A stretch of 64,000 nt of DNA. It comes from Nocardioides zhouii. Its GTDB lineage: Bacteria > Actinomycetota > Actinomycetes > Propionibacteriales > Nocardioidaceae. Where the stretch lies: positions 62,001 to 126,000 of the forward strand of contig NZ_SDWV01000009.1 in the NCBI RefSeq assembly GCF_004137345.1, read 5' to 3'. The notes under the pieces are model-generated. The model had not been told where the DNA came from and made no database searches. It saw only the letters and a program-made list of their open reading frames with translations. A program made the position numbers and the translations under genes. Each line of letters starts with the position of its first letter. The first letter of the stretch is position 1. This document shows, piece after piece, positions 8,480 to 17,845 of the stretch.

Positions 8480-9207
8480 GATGCGCCTCCCGGCGGGTCG
8501 GCAGGGGCAGGAGCCTCGTCCAGCAGGCGCAGGTCGGCGGCGGTGATGAGGAGCGACGAGACGGCGTACTCGACCAGGCGCAGGCGTCGGTTCGACGCGC
8601 TCGCGGTCTCGGTGCCGCGGAGTCCCGAGACGCCGGCGCGGCTGAGCTTGTCGCAGACGTTGTCGAGCTTGCGGTTGAAACGGGTCTGGGCCCAGCCGAG
8701 CCGCTTGGCCGCCTCCACGGCGGTCGGCACGCTGGATGATCCGCTGCCGACGCGACGCAGGACCGGCTCGGCGAGGGCGAGCACGACCATCAGCTGCGAC
8801 TCGGTGAAGGTGGTCGGCGCGATCGTGGTGTCCCCCTCGCCGCGTCGCGGGACTGCGGCGGCGGGGCGATAGGTGGCCTGCTCGCACTCGAGCAGCAGCT
8901 CGTACGACGTGTTGCCGGCCGCGAAGGTCAGGCTGGTCCGACCGAACACGATCGGCAACCGGGCACCGGGCGCGAGCGTCGTCCGCATCAGGCCCGCCTC
9001 GTCGGTCAGGCCGGCCGCGAGCCTGGATCCCTCATTGAGGACCCACCACATGCCGTCGTGGAAGGAGACCACGAGGAAGGTGCGGTGCAGGTAGGGGTTG
9101 TCATCGAGGCTCAGGTCGCCCTCGCGGCCGATCGTGAACGTCGAGCGCGGCTCGAGCTCGCTGATCTCCCCGGCGAAGTCGATCGTCAGGGTGTTGTCGC
9201 CGCTCAT
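8476..9207 (-). CDS. FHA-domain protein with C-terminal helical/basic domain
   Basis: 243 residues from the ATG at 9207, chosen because it overlaps the kinase stop as ATGA. Residues ~1-105 resemble an FHA beta-sandwich (FTIGREGDLSLDD, later VFGRTSL). Residues ~135-225 form a helical region with basic residues (AQTRFNRKLDNVCDKL), which could be a winged-helix or protein-binding domain. It lies directly between the Ser/Thr kinase and EccC, overlapping both by 4 nt, so a role as a phosphothreonine-reading adaptor between the kinase and the secretion ATPase is a reasonable inference. The FHA signature is less canonical than in neighbouring proteins. Confidence 0.7.
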   Translation of the reverse strand: MSGDNTLTIDFAGEISELEPRSTFTIGREGDLSLDDNPYLHRTFLVVSFHDGMWWVLNEGSRLAAGLTDEAGLMRTTLAPGARLPIVFGRTSLTFAAGNTSYELLLECEQATYRPAAAVPRRGEGDTTIAPTTFTESQLMVVLALAEPVLRRVGSGSSSVPTAVEAAKRLGWAQTRFNRKLDNVCDKLSRAGVSGLRGTETASASNRRLRLVEYAVSSLLITAADLRLLDEAPAPADPPGGAS

Positions 9208-10778
9208 CGGGTGCACTCCGTCGTGCCCACGGAGGCCTGGCCGTTGCTGCGCCGCAGCACGACCTCCACGCAGGTGCGTCCGGGTTGGGCAGGCACGGTG
9301 ACCGGACCGTCAGCGACCGGGCCGGCGAACGGCCGCTCGCGTGAGGGGTCGGCCACGCGGTAGAGGAACGAGTCGCCGTCCTGGGGGTCGGGGTTCTGCC
9401 AGGTGACCTCCACCCGCTGGCCGCGCTGGGCGAGACGCACCCGCTGGGGGGAGGGAATCTCGTCCCCGATGGCGTCGGCGGGCTCGCTGCTCTCCTGGAC
9501 CTGGGTGTCCTGGGTGGTGCCCGCGGTGTCACCTGCGAGCGCCTGCCAGCCCACGGCGGCGGCCACCAGTGCTGCCACGGCGAGGCCGCCCACGACCAAC
9601 GCTGCCCGCGAGGCGGGTCGCTCGTCTCCCCCACCGTCCTGCGCCGGAGCGGACTTCCCGGCCGCGGGAGTGATCGTGGCGTCCAGGTGCTGGCCGACCA
9701 CGGTCGCGTCGGCGACAGGTGCAGGGATCGCCGGACCGGTGAAGTCCGTCCGAGGGCCGGCGGCCCCGGGGCTGACGGGAGGACGGGGCGGAGCAATTGG
9801 AGGCTCGAACGCGGGCGGCGGTGCTCCGTCCGGGTCGATCACCTTGAAGGTCGAGATCCGCGTCGAGCCTGCCTCCTCGAGCCCCGTGTCGTCGGCGTAC
9901 GACAGGTCGGGCGCGTCCTCGCCCACCTCGATCGGCGTCACGGGGAGGTGCAGCGAGGCCTGGATCGCCTGCAGGGCGCGCCCGAGCTCCAGTGCCGACG
10001 GGTAGCGCTCGTCGGCCGGCTTGGCCATCGCCGTACGCAGCACCCGCTCGAGCGCCTCGGGCACGTCCTCGCGCCGCAGCGGCGGGACCGGCTCGTTGCG
10101 GGCGCGTGCCATGAGGGCCAGGTTCGAGTTGTCCCCACCCGGCACGACCATCGGGCTGCGACCGCCGAGCATCGCCCAGCAGGTGGCGGCCAGGGAGTAG
10201 ACGTCGCTGCCCGGCCCCATGGGCTGACCCTTGGTGACCTGCTCGGGTGGCGCCCAGGCCGGCGACACCCCGACCCCGACCCCTTGCTGACCGTCCACGG
10301 TGGACACCGAGATGCCGAAGTCGGTCAGGGCCGCCCGGCCGAACTCGGTGAAGAGGATGTTGGCGGGCTTGATGTCGCGGTGCAGCACGCCCATCCGGTG
10401 GGCGGACTCCACCGCACCGGCGATCTGGATGGTGATCTCCAACGCCTTCGGCACCGGGTACGTCCGGGTCTTGATCCGGTCGTCCAGGGTGTGCGGCTGG
10501 CACACCTCCATGACGAGGTACGAGCGGCCGTCCGGTGCCGCACCGGCGTGGTAGATGCTGACGATCGAGGGGTGGTTGGACAGTCGGGCCATCTGCTTGG
10601 CCTCGGCCTCGAAGGCCTGCTGGGAGTTGTGCGACAGGTCGGCCGTCAGGACCTTGACGGCGACCGTGCGCCCGAGCTGCTCGTAGCGGTAGACGTCGGC
10701 GAACCCGCCCACCCCTAGGGGCTCGATGAAGCTCAGCCCCGGGATCTCGGGTGGTGCTGCCGCGGTCCGCCGGCTCAC
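9204..10778 (-). CDS. Membrane Ser/Thr protein kinase (PknB-like) with short extracytoplasmic domain
   Basis: 524 residues. The Hanks-type kinase domain (~16-280) has a glycine loop (LGVGGFADVY), a catalytic Lys in AVKVL, the catalytic loop HRDIKPANIL, DFG and an APPE motif. A Pro-rich linker leads to a single membrane span (~390-412) and a ~110-residue external domain that looks like one FN3-type beta sandwich (VEVTWQNPDP). Within this operon it is the obvious writer for the FHA readers (including EccC) and is opposed by the PP2C phosphatase. The start at 10778 overlaps the preceding stop by 4 nt. Substrates and external ligand are unknown. Confidence 0.92.
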   Translation of the reverse strand: MSRRTAAAPPEIPGLSFIEPLGVGGFADVYRYEQLGRTVAVKVLTADLSHNSQQAFEAEAKQMARLSNHPSIVSIYHAGAAPDGRSYLVMEVCQPHTLDDRIKTRTYPVPKALEITIQIAGAVESAHRMGVLHRDIKPANILFTEFGRAALTDFGISVSTVDGQQGVGVGVSPAWAPPEQVTKGQPMGPGSDVYSLAATCWAMLGGRSPMVVPGGDNSNLALMARARNEPVPPLRREDVPEALERVLRTAMAKPADERYPSALELGRALQAIQASLHLPVTPIEVGEDAPDLSYADDTGLEEAGSTRISTFKVIDPDGAPPPAFEPPIAPPRPPVSPGAAGPRTDFTGPAIPAPVADATVVGQHLDATITPAAGKSAPAQDGGGDERPASRAALVVGGLAVAALVAAAVGWQALAGDTAGTTQDTQVQESSEPADAIGDEIPSPQRVRLAQRGQRVEVTWQNPDPQDGDSFLYRVADPSRERPFAGPVADGPVTVPAQPGRTCVEVVLRRSNGQASVGTTECTR

Positions 10779-12340
10779 GGCAGGGCCTCGAACCGGAGGT
10801 CCACGCCATGCCCGAGCTGGACGACGTCATCGGACTGCAGAAGCTGGGCCGTCTCGGAGATGCGGACCGTCGGTTGTCCCGGGCGCTGCAGGAACGTGCC
10901 ATTCGTCGAGCCGAGGTCTGCCACCATCACGCTCCAGCCCTCCAACCGGATCTCGAGGTGGGTCCCTGACACGTGGCTGTGCGGAAGCGGGAGCAGGCGG
11001 GGCATCACGGTGCCCTGGATGCGGGAGGCGCGCGGATTGCGTCCCGCCAGGACGTTCTGCACGAGCTCGATCGACTCCCCGGCCGAGGTGTGCATCCACC
11101 CGAGGCCGGGCCGCGCGAAGCGGACACTGTCACCCGCGAGCCACTGTCCGCAGACGCGGCACTCCGTCCGGTGCGTGGGGTTGCCGTGGCCGGCCGGGCA
11201 CAGGACGCCGAGCACGGAGTCGTTGTCCGGGGCGGGTGGGGTGTCCGAGAGGTACGCGTCGAGCTCGGTGCTGTCGGGCGCCTCGAACATCGTGTGCCCG
11301 TCGTGGTGCTCGGGACCGTCGGCGTCGGTCAGCACCGGCGCGGGTGCAGGCGGAGGCGGCGGGACGTACGCCGACCTGCTGGGCACCCCGGAGATGAAGC
11401 TCGGCGGGGTGGGCGCGGGAGCCGGCTCCACCGGTCGCGGCGCTGGCACGGCGTCCGCAGCGGCGGAGTGGTCGGGGACCGCGGCGGCCGGGCCCGGAGC
11501 GACCGGCGGAGTCGCCGCGTCGGGCGCGTCGGACAGCGATGGACCGACGGCGTCCGCGTCGGCATCCGCATCAGGCGGGCGGACCGCCGCCTCCTCGACG
11601 TCGTGCATCACCGTGTGGGGCGACAGCAGCGAGGCGAAGCGGCGGGGAGCGGCCTCCGGTGCTGGCGCCGGCTCCGCCTCGACCTCCGGCTCGGGCTCCG
11701 GCTCGGGATCCGGTTCCTCGACCGCGGCGGGTGTCGGCGCGAGCTCCTCGCCGGGCTCCGGCTCGATCCAGGTCTCGTGCGCACCGCTCACCCTGCGCCC
11801 CGGCGTGGGCACCGGCGCCACGTCGTCCTCGGGTGCCGCATCGGGCGCCGCGTTCTCGGGCGCCGAGTCCTCGGCCTCGGCGCGCTCGACCAGGCGCTGC
11901 CGAACCCCCGCGGCCGGCAGCACTCCGCCGAGGACCGGCAGCCACGTGCCGTCGAGGTCGTCGTCACCGAGGCGGATCTCGGCGACGGCGGCCTGGTCGA
12001 AGTTGCGTTCGGCCCAGACCGACGCCTCACCGCCGCGTACGACGTGCTCGGTGTCGTCCAGGTCGATGACGTAGGCGTTGAAGGTCCCCCGGGCTGCCAC
12101 GTGCAGTCCCCGGTCGTCGACGACCGACATGGCGAAGCTCGGCAGCGAGCCGAGCCCGCGGCCGGTCACGTCGCGCAGCGTGTCGAGGAGCCCGCCGAGG
12201 CCGTCCACCTCAGCCGGCGCGTCCAGCGCCTGCCAGACCCGGAGCACCTGCTCGCGCGTGACGTCCTCCGCCAGGAGCACGACGACGCCGTCCCGGACGA
12301 TCGTGTGGTGCGCGCCGGGTACCCACTCGACACTGGTCAC
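10775..12340 (-). CDS. FHA-domain protein with zinc-ribbon-like motif and long acidic/proline-rich linker
   Basis: 521 residues. The N-terminal ~150 residues are a globular unknown domain. A very Pro/Ala/Glu-rich low-complexity linker spans ~165-370. A Cys-rich CPAGH...CRVCG element (~378-400) resembles a zinc ribbon, and the C-terminal FHA domain (~430-515) carries SHVSGTHLEI and STNGTF. The GTG start at 12340 overlaps the phosphatase stop as GTGA. It probably docks onto phosphothreonine targets of the neighbouring kinase. The N-terminal domain is unassigned. Comparable FHA/zinc-ribbon proteins occur in actinobacterial secretion and cell-wall regulatory loci. Confidence 0.75.
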   Translation of the reverse strand: MTSVEWVPGAHHTIVRDGVVVLLAEDVTREQVLRVWQALDAPAEVDGLGGLLDTLRDVTGRGLGSLPSFAMSVVDDRGLHVAARGTFNAYVIDLDDTEHVVRGGEASVWAERNFDQAAVAEIRLGDDDLDGTWLPVLGGVLPAAGVRQRLVERAEAEDSAPENAAPDAAPEDDVAPVPTPGRRVSGAHETWIEPEPGEELAPTPAAVEEPDPEPEPEPEVEAEPAPAPEAAPRRFASLLSPHTVMHDVEEAAVRPPDADADADAVGPSLSDAPDAATPPVAPGPAAAVPDHSAAADAVPAPRPVEPAPAPTPPSFISGVPSRSAYVPPPPPAPAPVLTDADGPEHHDGHTMFEAPDSTELDAYLSDTPPAPDNDSVLGVLCPAGHGNPTHRTECRVCGQWLAGDSVRFARPGLGWMHTSAGESIELVQNVLAGRNPRASRIQGTVMPRLLPLPHSHVSGTHLEIRLEGWSVMVADLGSTNGTFLQRPGQPTVRISETAQLLQSDDVVQLGHGVDLRFEALP

Positions 12341-13203
12341 AACGCACCATCCGCTCCGGCCAGCGCGGCGTCGGGCAGCGTGCCGCCGCTCTCGTCCGTG
12401 ACGATCTGCAGGTCCGGGTGCGTGTCATCGGACCGACTGTCGACCGCAGTGCTCTCGAGCTCGACCACGTCGACGACCACGGCCGTGACGTTGTCCCGAC
12501 CCCCCGCGGTGACTGCCTCGCGGACCAAGGCCTCCGCGGCGACGCGCGGGTCGGCGATGTCGAGGAGGAGGGCAGCGATCAGCTGCTCGCTCAGCTCGCC
12601 GGTCAGGCCGTCCGAGCAGATGAGGAGGCGGTCGTCCGGTCCCGCGACGAGGAGGGAGAGATCGAGGTGCGGTGGCCCGACGGACCCGGCCCCGATGGCT
12701 CGGGTGATGACGTTGCGCTGCGCGTGGGTCCTGGCCTCGTCGGCACTGATCCGGCCGGCGTCGACGAGCTCCTGCACGCGGGTGTGGTCGACCGTGACGA
12801 GCTCGATCCTGCCGTTCTGGAGGCGGTAGGTGCGCGAGTCGCCCACGTTGAAGACCAGCCAGCAGGGCATGCCGTCCTGCTCGGCGAGGGCCACGCCACT
12901 CAGCGTCGACCCCGGAGCCGGTGCGGCGCCGGCCGCCAGTGCGGTCACGCGGAGTGCCGCCCGCTCGACCGCGCCGTGGATCTCGACGGCCGTGGCCCAC
13001 GGCCCCGGTGGGAGTGCTGCGAGCTCCTCGGCGACGATGGCCGAGGCCTCGGCGCCGCCGGCGTGGCCACCCATCCCGTCGGCAACGGCGAAGACGACGC
13101 TCGACACGACGAAGGCGTCCTCATTGCGCTCGCGGACCGCGCCCGCGTCCGTGGCCGCGCCGGCTCGCACCTGGAGCACCGGTCCGGACTCGTGGTCGGT
13201 CAT
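12337..13203 (-). CDS. PP2C-family protein serine/threonine phosphatase
   Basis: 288 residues. It carries the metal-binding PP2C motifs RNEDAF, ADGMGGHAGG, SDGLTGEL and DNVTAVVV in order. No membrane segment is seen, unlike mycobacterial PstP, so it is probably cytoplasmic. The ATG at 13203 overlaps the stop of the RDD-FHA gene (ATGA), which decides the start over longer in-frame alternatives. It would remove phosphates placed by the kinase two genes downstream, giving the locus a reversible phospho-switch read by its FHA domains. Confidence 0.93.
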   Translation of the reverse strand: MTDHESGPVLQVRAGAATDAGAVRERNEDAFVVSSVVFAVADGMGGHAGGAEASAIVAEELAALPPGPWATAVEIHGAVERAALRVTALAAGAAPAPGSTLSGVALAEQDGMPCWLVFNVGDSRTYRLQNGRIELVTVDHTRVQELVDAGRISADEARTHAQRNVITRAIGAGSVGPPHLDLSLLVAGPDDRLLICSDGLTGELSEQLIAALLLDIADPRVAAEALVREAVTAGGRDNVTAVVVDVVELESTAVDSRSDDTHPDLQIVTDESGGTLPDAALAGADGAL

Positions 13204-14207
13204 CGCGCCGTCACCGTGACCGTGCGCTGACCCAGCCTGATCGTGGCTCCGGGCGACAGCGACAACCTGCTCATCGCCTCGAGGCGCACCGGTCCGCGAC
13301 CGTCCTGGTCGACCCACGACCCGTTCGTGGAGTTGAGGTCCATCACCCACGGGGCACCGTGGTCGATCCCCAGCGCCAAGTGGTTGGCCGACACGCCCTG
13401 GTCGACAACCACGACCAGCTCGGCGGTGCCCAGGCTCGCGCTCTGCCGGGGTGCGCGCCCGAGGATGATCGGGCCCGACAGGGCCACGGTCTGCCCCGTG
13501 TCGAGGACGACGACGGGCTGCGGGGCACGCGGCGCAACGACCGCCTGCGGTGTGACGACCTCGGCCGGCGCCGCGGGACGCGGCTCGACCACGCCCGCCT
13601 CGCGACGTACGGCAGGTGTTGCACTCCCGACCTGCGAGCCACCGCCCTGGAATGGCACCGACTGGATCATCGCGCCCGCACCCGACTCCTCGGCCACGCC
13701 CAGCCCCATCTGCGTGAGCTGCGACTCGTCGGCCCGCCATCCCGCGGGCGGGGCGGCGACCTGCGTGCCGGCCGAGCCGTCGGCGTCGGCCGCCTGCGGG
13801 TCGACCAGCGTGACGCCGACCAGGCGGTCGAACCACGAACGGTTGGGTGCCTGGATGCTCAGCGGCGTGATGAGGATGGCCAGCCCGAACGTGAGGGACT
13901 GCACGCCGTACTTGAGGAACGTCCGCCCCCCGGCCCGCCGGCCGGTCTCGTGGTCGACGTGGTGCAGGCCCAGCATCAGCTGTCCCGGCAGTGCCGCCCT
14001 CGCGAGGGTCGACCAGAGGGAGAACACGCTGTAGAGGCCGAGGAGCACCAGCACCAGGGTCAGCTCGCCGCTGCCGCCACCCAGGATCGCCGCGAGCGCG
14101 AAGCCGTAGAAGGCGACCACGAGCACGCCCGAGATCACGCTGTCGATCAGTCGGGCCGCGACGCGGCGCCCCATGGTGGCGGGGCTTCCGCTCGGGTAGA
14201 GGCTCAT
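13200..14207 (-). CDS. RDD-family membrane protein fused to FHA domain
   Basis: 335 residues. The N-terminal RDD domain (~10-130) carries the R-L-I-D signature at the first membrane helix and two to three hydrophobic spans. A ~110-residue Ala/Pro-rich linker follows. The C-terminal FHA domain (~245-330) contains ILGRAPR, VSANHLAL and DLNSTNGSWVDQ. The start at 14207 overlaps the transglutaminase-like gene by 4 nt. It could anchor a phosphorylated partner at the membrane next to EccC and may substitute for a structural membrane component, since EccB/D/E genes are not seen. That substitution is speculation. Confidence 0.85.
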   Translation of the reverse strand: MSLYPSGSPATMGRRVAARLIDSVISGVLVVAFYGFALAAILGGGSGELTLVLVLLGLYSVFSLWSTLARAALPGQLMLGLHHVDHETGRRAGGRTFLKYGVQSLTFGLAILITPLSIQAPNRSWFDRLVGVTLVDPQAADADGSAGTQVAAPPAGWRADESQLTQMGLGVAEESGAGAMIQSVPFQGGGSQVGSATPAVRREAGVVEPRPAAPAEVVTPQAVVAPRAPQPVVVLDTGQTVALSGPIILGRAPRQSASLGTAELVVVVDQGVSANHLALGIDHGAPWVMDLNSTNGSWVDQDGRGPVRLEAMSRLSLSPGATIRLGQRTVTVTAR

Positions 14208-16516
14208 GGTGTGTTCCTGACGCGTCGGTGACGGGCTAGCGACTTCAGCGAGAAGGCCGCGCGGACGCGGCGGACAGGGTGCACCGAGCGGGTCATGCCG
14301 GTGCGGAGCTCGTCGACCTGGCGCCACATCTCGTCCACGTCACCCGCGCTCGGCTCGCCCTGCCCGAAGACGTGGGCGTCCATCCGCTCGGCCACCGCCA
14401 CGGGGCCGGCGGCGGCGAACGACTCGGCGAGGTCGCGGGCGGACTCCTGCCGGGTGGCCCGCGTGGGTGTCGTGACACCGAGGTCCCGCGCGGTGTCGAC
14501 GACCTCGTCCCACCCGCCCGAGATGCGGTCGGCGGTCCGACCGGTGTGGCGTCGCCGGAGACGTCGGCGCTTCTTGAGCAGCGCGATCGCGACGAAGGGG
14601 AGGGCGAGCAGCGTGCCGCCGCCGATGACGTAGCCGGCGATCTTGACGCCCTCGGGGATCGTGGGGTCCTTCTCGTCCTTCTTCGTGGTGGAGCTGTCGT
14701 CCGTGCGGTCGTCCGGCGGGTCGACCGGCTCCTCCGGCGGCACCGGCGGGGGAAGCACCTGTGGCTGGGGCACCTCGTCGGGCTTGGGGACCTTCGTGTC
14801 CGGGGTCTTGTCCCGGTCCGGGGTCGGGTCGAAGACGACCCACCCCGCGTCCTCGAAGGGCACCTCGACCCAGACGTGGGCGTCGTTGCCGGTCAGCGCG
14901 ACGGGTGACGAGCCACCGGCCTCCTCCGGGTAGAAGCCGAGGACGACGCGCGCGGGATAGCCCAGCTGTCGCACCATCAGCGCCATCGACGTCGCGTACT
15001 GCTCGTCGTCACCGATCATCCGGGCACCGCTGAAGAGCTTGGTCAGGCGCCCGTCGAAGTGTCCTGCGGCGGAGATCTTGCCGTCGTTGGAGTAGAAACC
15101 GGTCTCCTGGAACCTCGACTCCAGCAGTCGGAGCTGGTCGATCTGGCTCTCGCCCGGCTCGACGAAGTCCGAGGTGATGCCCGCGATGGCGTCAGGGACC
15201 TCGACCGGTACGTCACCCACTTCCGTGGCGATCGAGTCCTCCGCCAGCTCGTCGTCGCTGGGCACCGCGTCGGGCACCAGCGTGACGTCGTACGTCTCCC
15301 CGCCCCGCAGGCCGGCCGTGCTGAGCAGGGTGCCCGAGTCGGCGTTGTAGTAGAGGCTGGCGGCGAGGTTGGCGGCGCGCGATCCGGAGAACTCCACGGA
15401 GCCGACGTCGCCCCCTCCGGGGATCCAGTAGCCCTTGTAGTCGCCGATCTCGACACCGACCGTGCGGGCGCCGGCCGGAGCCTCGACGCCGATCCGGTCA
15501 CCGACCCGTCGGAACTGCGCAGAGGCCGCGTCGACGCTGTAGACGTGACCGTCGTAGCCGTCCATCGTTGCGACGCGGAGTCGCGAACCCTCGGGAAGCC
15601 CGGTCACCGTGAAGAGGGTCTTCTCCTTCAGGTTCCGCTCGTAGTAGCGGTAGCTGGTCAGTGGGCTGGCGTAGGTACGCAGGTCCAGTGGAGGCACGAC
15701 GTCGTCCCGCAGCACGTAGCGGTCAGCGGCGGAGACCATGCCGCCCCCCAGCACGACGGACGCACCGCCCGCCACGGCCAGGATGACCGCTGCGGCCATC
15801 AGGCGCTGACGCTGGGCCCCGGTGTTCGTACGACGACTCGTCAGCAGGTGCGCGTTGTCGCGGTGCTGCTGCAACGCCGTACGCCAACCCGCCCACGCCA
15901 GGGCGACGACACAGAAGACGGCGCCCTGGGCAGCGGCCGAGGGAGCCGACTTGGTGCCCCACAGGATGCCGACCAGCAGGAGCGCGAGTGCCGGTGCGAG
16001 CGCCCACAGGTGCCGGCGAGCCCGGAGCGCCAGGGTGAGGGCGACCACGGCGCAGACGAGCCCGGACAGGTAGGGCACCACGGCAGGTCCGGTGAACGAC
16101 GAGGCCGGCACGCTGACCGTCAAGAGGTCGCGCCAGGCCTGGTAGGTCAGCACCAGGAGCCGGTTGACGGTCTCGGGCGTCGGCACCACTCCGCCGATCG
16201 TGGTGCTCGGCAGCGCCAACGGGCCACCGAAGACCACGAACGCGGCGAGGGTGGCGGCCGCCACGCCGAAGACCGACCAGCGGCGCCAGGCACCGAGCAC
16301 GGCCAGGAGGCTGCCGACCAGCACGCCACCGCCAGCTGCGACGTAGCCCGACACGTCAGCGAACACGGGGCCGAACGCCAGGACACCCGTCCCCAGGAGG
16401 ACGAGCATCGCGATGACGTCGACCAGCTCGACCCCCGGCACTCTGCGGCCGCGCTGGCCGAGCGTGACCTGCGTGGTGCCCGGTTCGGTGAGCGAGGGTC
16501 GGGTGAAGGGATTCAT
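14204..16516 (-). CDS. DUF3488/transglutaminase-like membrane protein, catalytic Cys replaced by Asp
   Basis: 770 residues. About six membrane helices span ~28-190 and there is an external core with transglutaminase fold. The active-site region reads MIGDDEQYATS (residues 500-510). The position that is Cys in active members (G-x-C-E) is Asp504; the downstream DAHVWVEV and FDPTP motifs with His and Asp are intact. After it come a Pro-rich linker (~600), another membrane helix (~630-650) and a cytoplasmic tail. The start overlaps the DUF58 stop by 4 nt. It belongs to the common MoxR-DUF58-transglutaminase trio, whose function is poorly defined and is thought to involve envelope or periplasmic complex assembly. 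As written it should lack cysteine-dependent activity. Confidence 0.88.
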   Translation of the reverse strand: MNPFTRPSLTEPGTTQVTLGQRGRRVPGVELVDVIAMLVLLGTGVLAFGPVFADVSGYVAAGGGVLVGSLLAVLGAWRRWSVFGVAAATLAAFVVFGGPLALPSTTIGGVVPTPETVNRLLVLTYQAWRDLLTVSVPASSFTGPAVVPYLSGLVCAVVALTLALRARRHLWALAPALALLLVGILWGTKSAPSAAAQGAVFCVVALAWAGWRTALQQHRDNAHLLTSRRTNTGAQRQRLMAAAVILAVAGGASVVLGGGMVSAADRYVLRDDVVPPLDLRTYASPLTSYRYYERNLKEKTLFTVTGLPEGSRLRVATMDGYDGHVYSVDAASAQFRRVGDRIGVEAPAGARTVGVEIGDYKGYWIPGGGDVGSVEFSGSRAANLAASLYYNADSGTLLSTAGLRGGETYDVTLVPDAVPSDDELAEDSIATEVGDVPVEVPDAIAGITSDFVEPGESQIDQLRLLESRFQETGFYSNDGKISAAGHFDGRLTKLFSGARMIGDDEQYATSMALMVRQLGYPARVVLGFYPEEAGGSSPVALTGNDAHVWVEVPFEDAGWVVFDPTPDRDKTPDTKVPKPDEVPQPQVLPPPVPPEEPVDPPDDRTDDSSTTKKDEKDPTIPEGVKIAGYVIGGGTLLALPFVAIALLKKRRRLRRRHTGRTADRISGGWDEVVDTARDLGVTTPTRATRQESARDLAESFAAAGPVAVAERMDAHVFGQGEPSAGDVDEMWRQVDELRTGMTRSVHPVRRVRAAFSLKSLARHRRVRNTP

Positions 16517-17823
16517 CGCATCGTCCTCACGGCGCGCGGCAGGTCGTCGAGATCGGACAGGTCGAGCACGGTGAGCCGCCCGATCTTCCGGCGCGCGACC
16601 GTCTGGTCGCCGGCACACCGCACAGCGAAGGTGAAGGCGTCGAGTGGTGCTGCACGGTCGGCTGCTCGCAGGGCGGCGGCATCTGCGCCGTCCCCGGTCA
16701 CCAGGGCGACGATCGAGGCGCTCGGGACCAGGGCGACCCCGTTCTCGGCAAGGCTCGGGACGGCCGCGGAGCCGGGGACCAGCTCGACGCGGGACAGCTC
16801 GTCGAGGAGCCCGCGGCCACTGGGAAAGCGGAGGTGCCCGGCCTGGGTCACGACCGACAGGTCGCGGTCCTCGCGGAGGCACTGCAGGCCGAGTGACGCG
16901 ACGCTCGAGACGGCCATCTCGAAGTCGTCGGAGGTGGAGTAGTCCTCGGGGCGGAGCGACAGGAGGAGCAGCAGGTGCGACCTCCGCGTCTCCTCGAACA
17001 CGCGCACCATGAACTTGCCGGTGCGTGCCGTGGTCTTCCAGTGGATCGCGCGCCGGTCGTCGCCGGGCACGTAGTCGCGCAGCGCGTGGAACGACACGTC
17101 CGAGCTCGACAGGTCCTGCGTCGTCACGCCCTCGACGTCCTTGAGGAAGCCGGCGTGGCCCGAGTCGATGACCAGGGTGCGGGGGTGGACGAAGAGCTCG
17201 ACCTGCTCGGTCCAGCGCTGGGCACGGCGGAGCAGGTGGAGGGGGTCCGCGCGGACCGACACGACCGGTCCGACGGGGATCACGCCGCGACGCCTGGTCG
17301 GGACGGCGAAGAGCTCTTCATGCTCGTCGTGGCGACCGAGGGCGGGCAGGTCGAAGGACGCCACGGCACGCGCCACCGGGAGCTCGATGCTGGTCGGCAG
17401 CAGCGACCTCGAGCCACGGTTGCGGATCAGCAGGCGCCCGAGTGCGTCGTCACCGACCTGGACCCGCTCGGAGTCGAGCGCGATGTCGACGTCGTACGCC
17501 GTCTTGCCCATCACCCAGGCCAGCGCGGCCAGCAGGGCGACGCCGAGTGCCGTGGCCACCGCGGTGAGCTCGGACCACGACCGGTCGAGGCCGACCACCA
17601 CTGCGAGGGCGAGGCTCAGCAGGGCGATCCACCCCAGCGGGGTGACGAACCCGCCCAGCCCGGCGGCGCGCTGGCGCCACGACGCGGTCCGGTTCCACAC
17701 GTCGTCGGTGACGCGACGCGTGCCGGTCACCGCACGCGACCGACCGAGCCCGGTCACCCAGCCCGAGACGTCCGCGCGCGGCAGCCGCCTCCGCCCCGCA
17801 ACCGCCGGGGTCGCCGAGCTCAT
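16513..17823 (-). CDS. DUF58 (von Willebrand A-like) membrane protein
   Basis: 436 residues. Two membrane segments are near residues 55-110, then a beta-rich region and the DUF58 signature LRDYVPGDDRRAIHWKTTAR. The C-terminal half resembles a VWA-like fold. The ATG at 17823 has an AGGAG ribosome-binding site and lies 22 nt after the MoxR stop. DUF58 proteins are regularly encoded beside MoxR ATPases and transglutaminase-fold proteins, and are thought to form a chaperone or assembly module. Here that module is welded into the type VII-like operon. Confidence 0.9.
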   Translation of the reverse strand: MSSATPAVAGRRRLPRADVSGWVTGLGRSRAVTGTRRVTDDVWNRTASWRQRAAGLGGFVTPLGWIALLSLALAVVVGLDRSWSELTAVATALGVALLAALAWVMGKTAYDVDIALDSERVQVGDDALGRLLIRNRGSRSLLPTSIELPVARAVASFDLPALGRHDEHEELFAVPTRRRGVIPVGPVVSVRADPLHLLRRAQRWTEQVELFVHPRTLVIDSGHAGFLKDVEGVTTQDLSSSDVSFHALRDYVPGDDRRAIHWKTTARTGKFMVRVFEETRRSHLLLLLSLRPEDYSTSDDFEMAVSSVASLGLQCLREDRDLSVVTQAGHLRFPSGRGLLDELSRVELVPGSAAVPSLAENGVALVPSASIVALVTGDGADAAALRAADRAAPLDAFTFAVRCAGDQTVARRKIGRLTVLDLSDLDDLPRAVRTMR

Positions 17824-17845
17824 GCCCGCGCTCCTGAGTCCTGCA

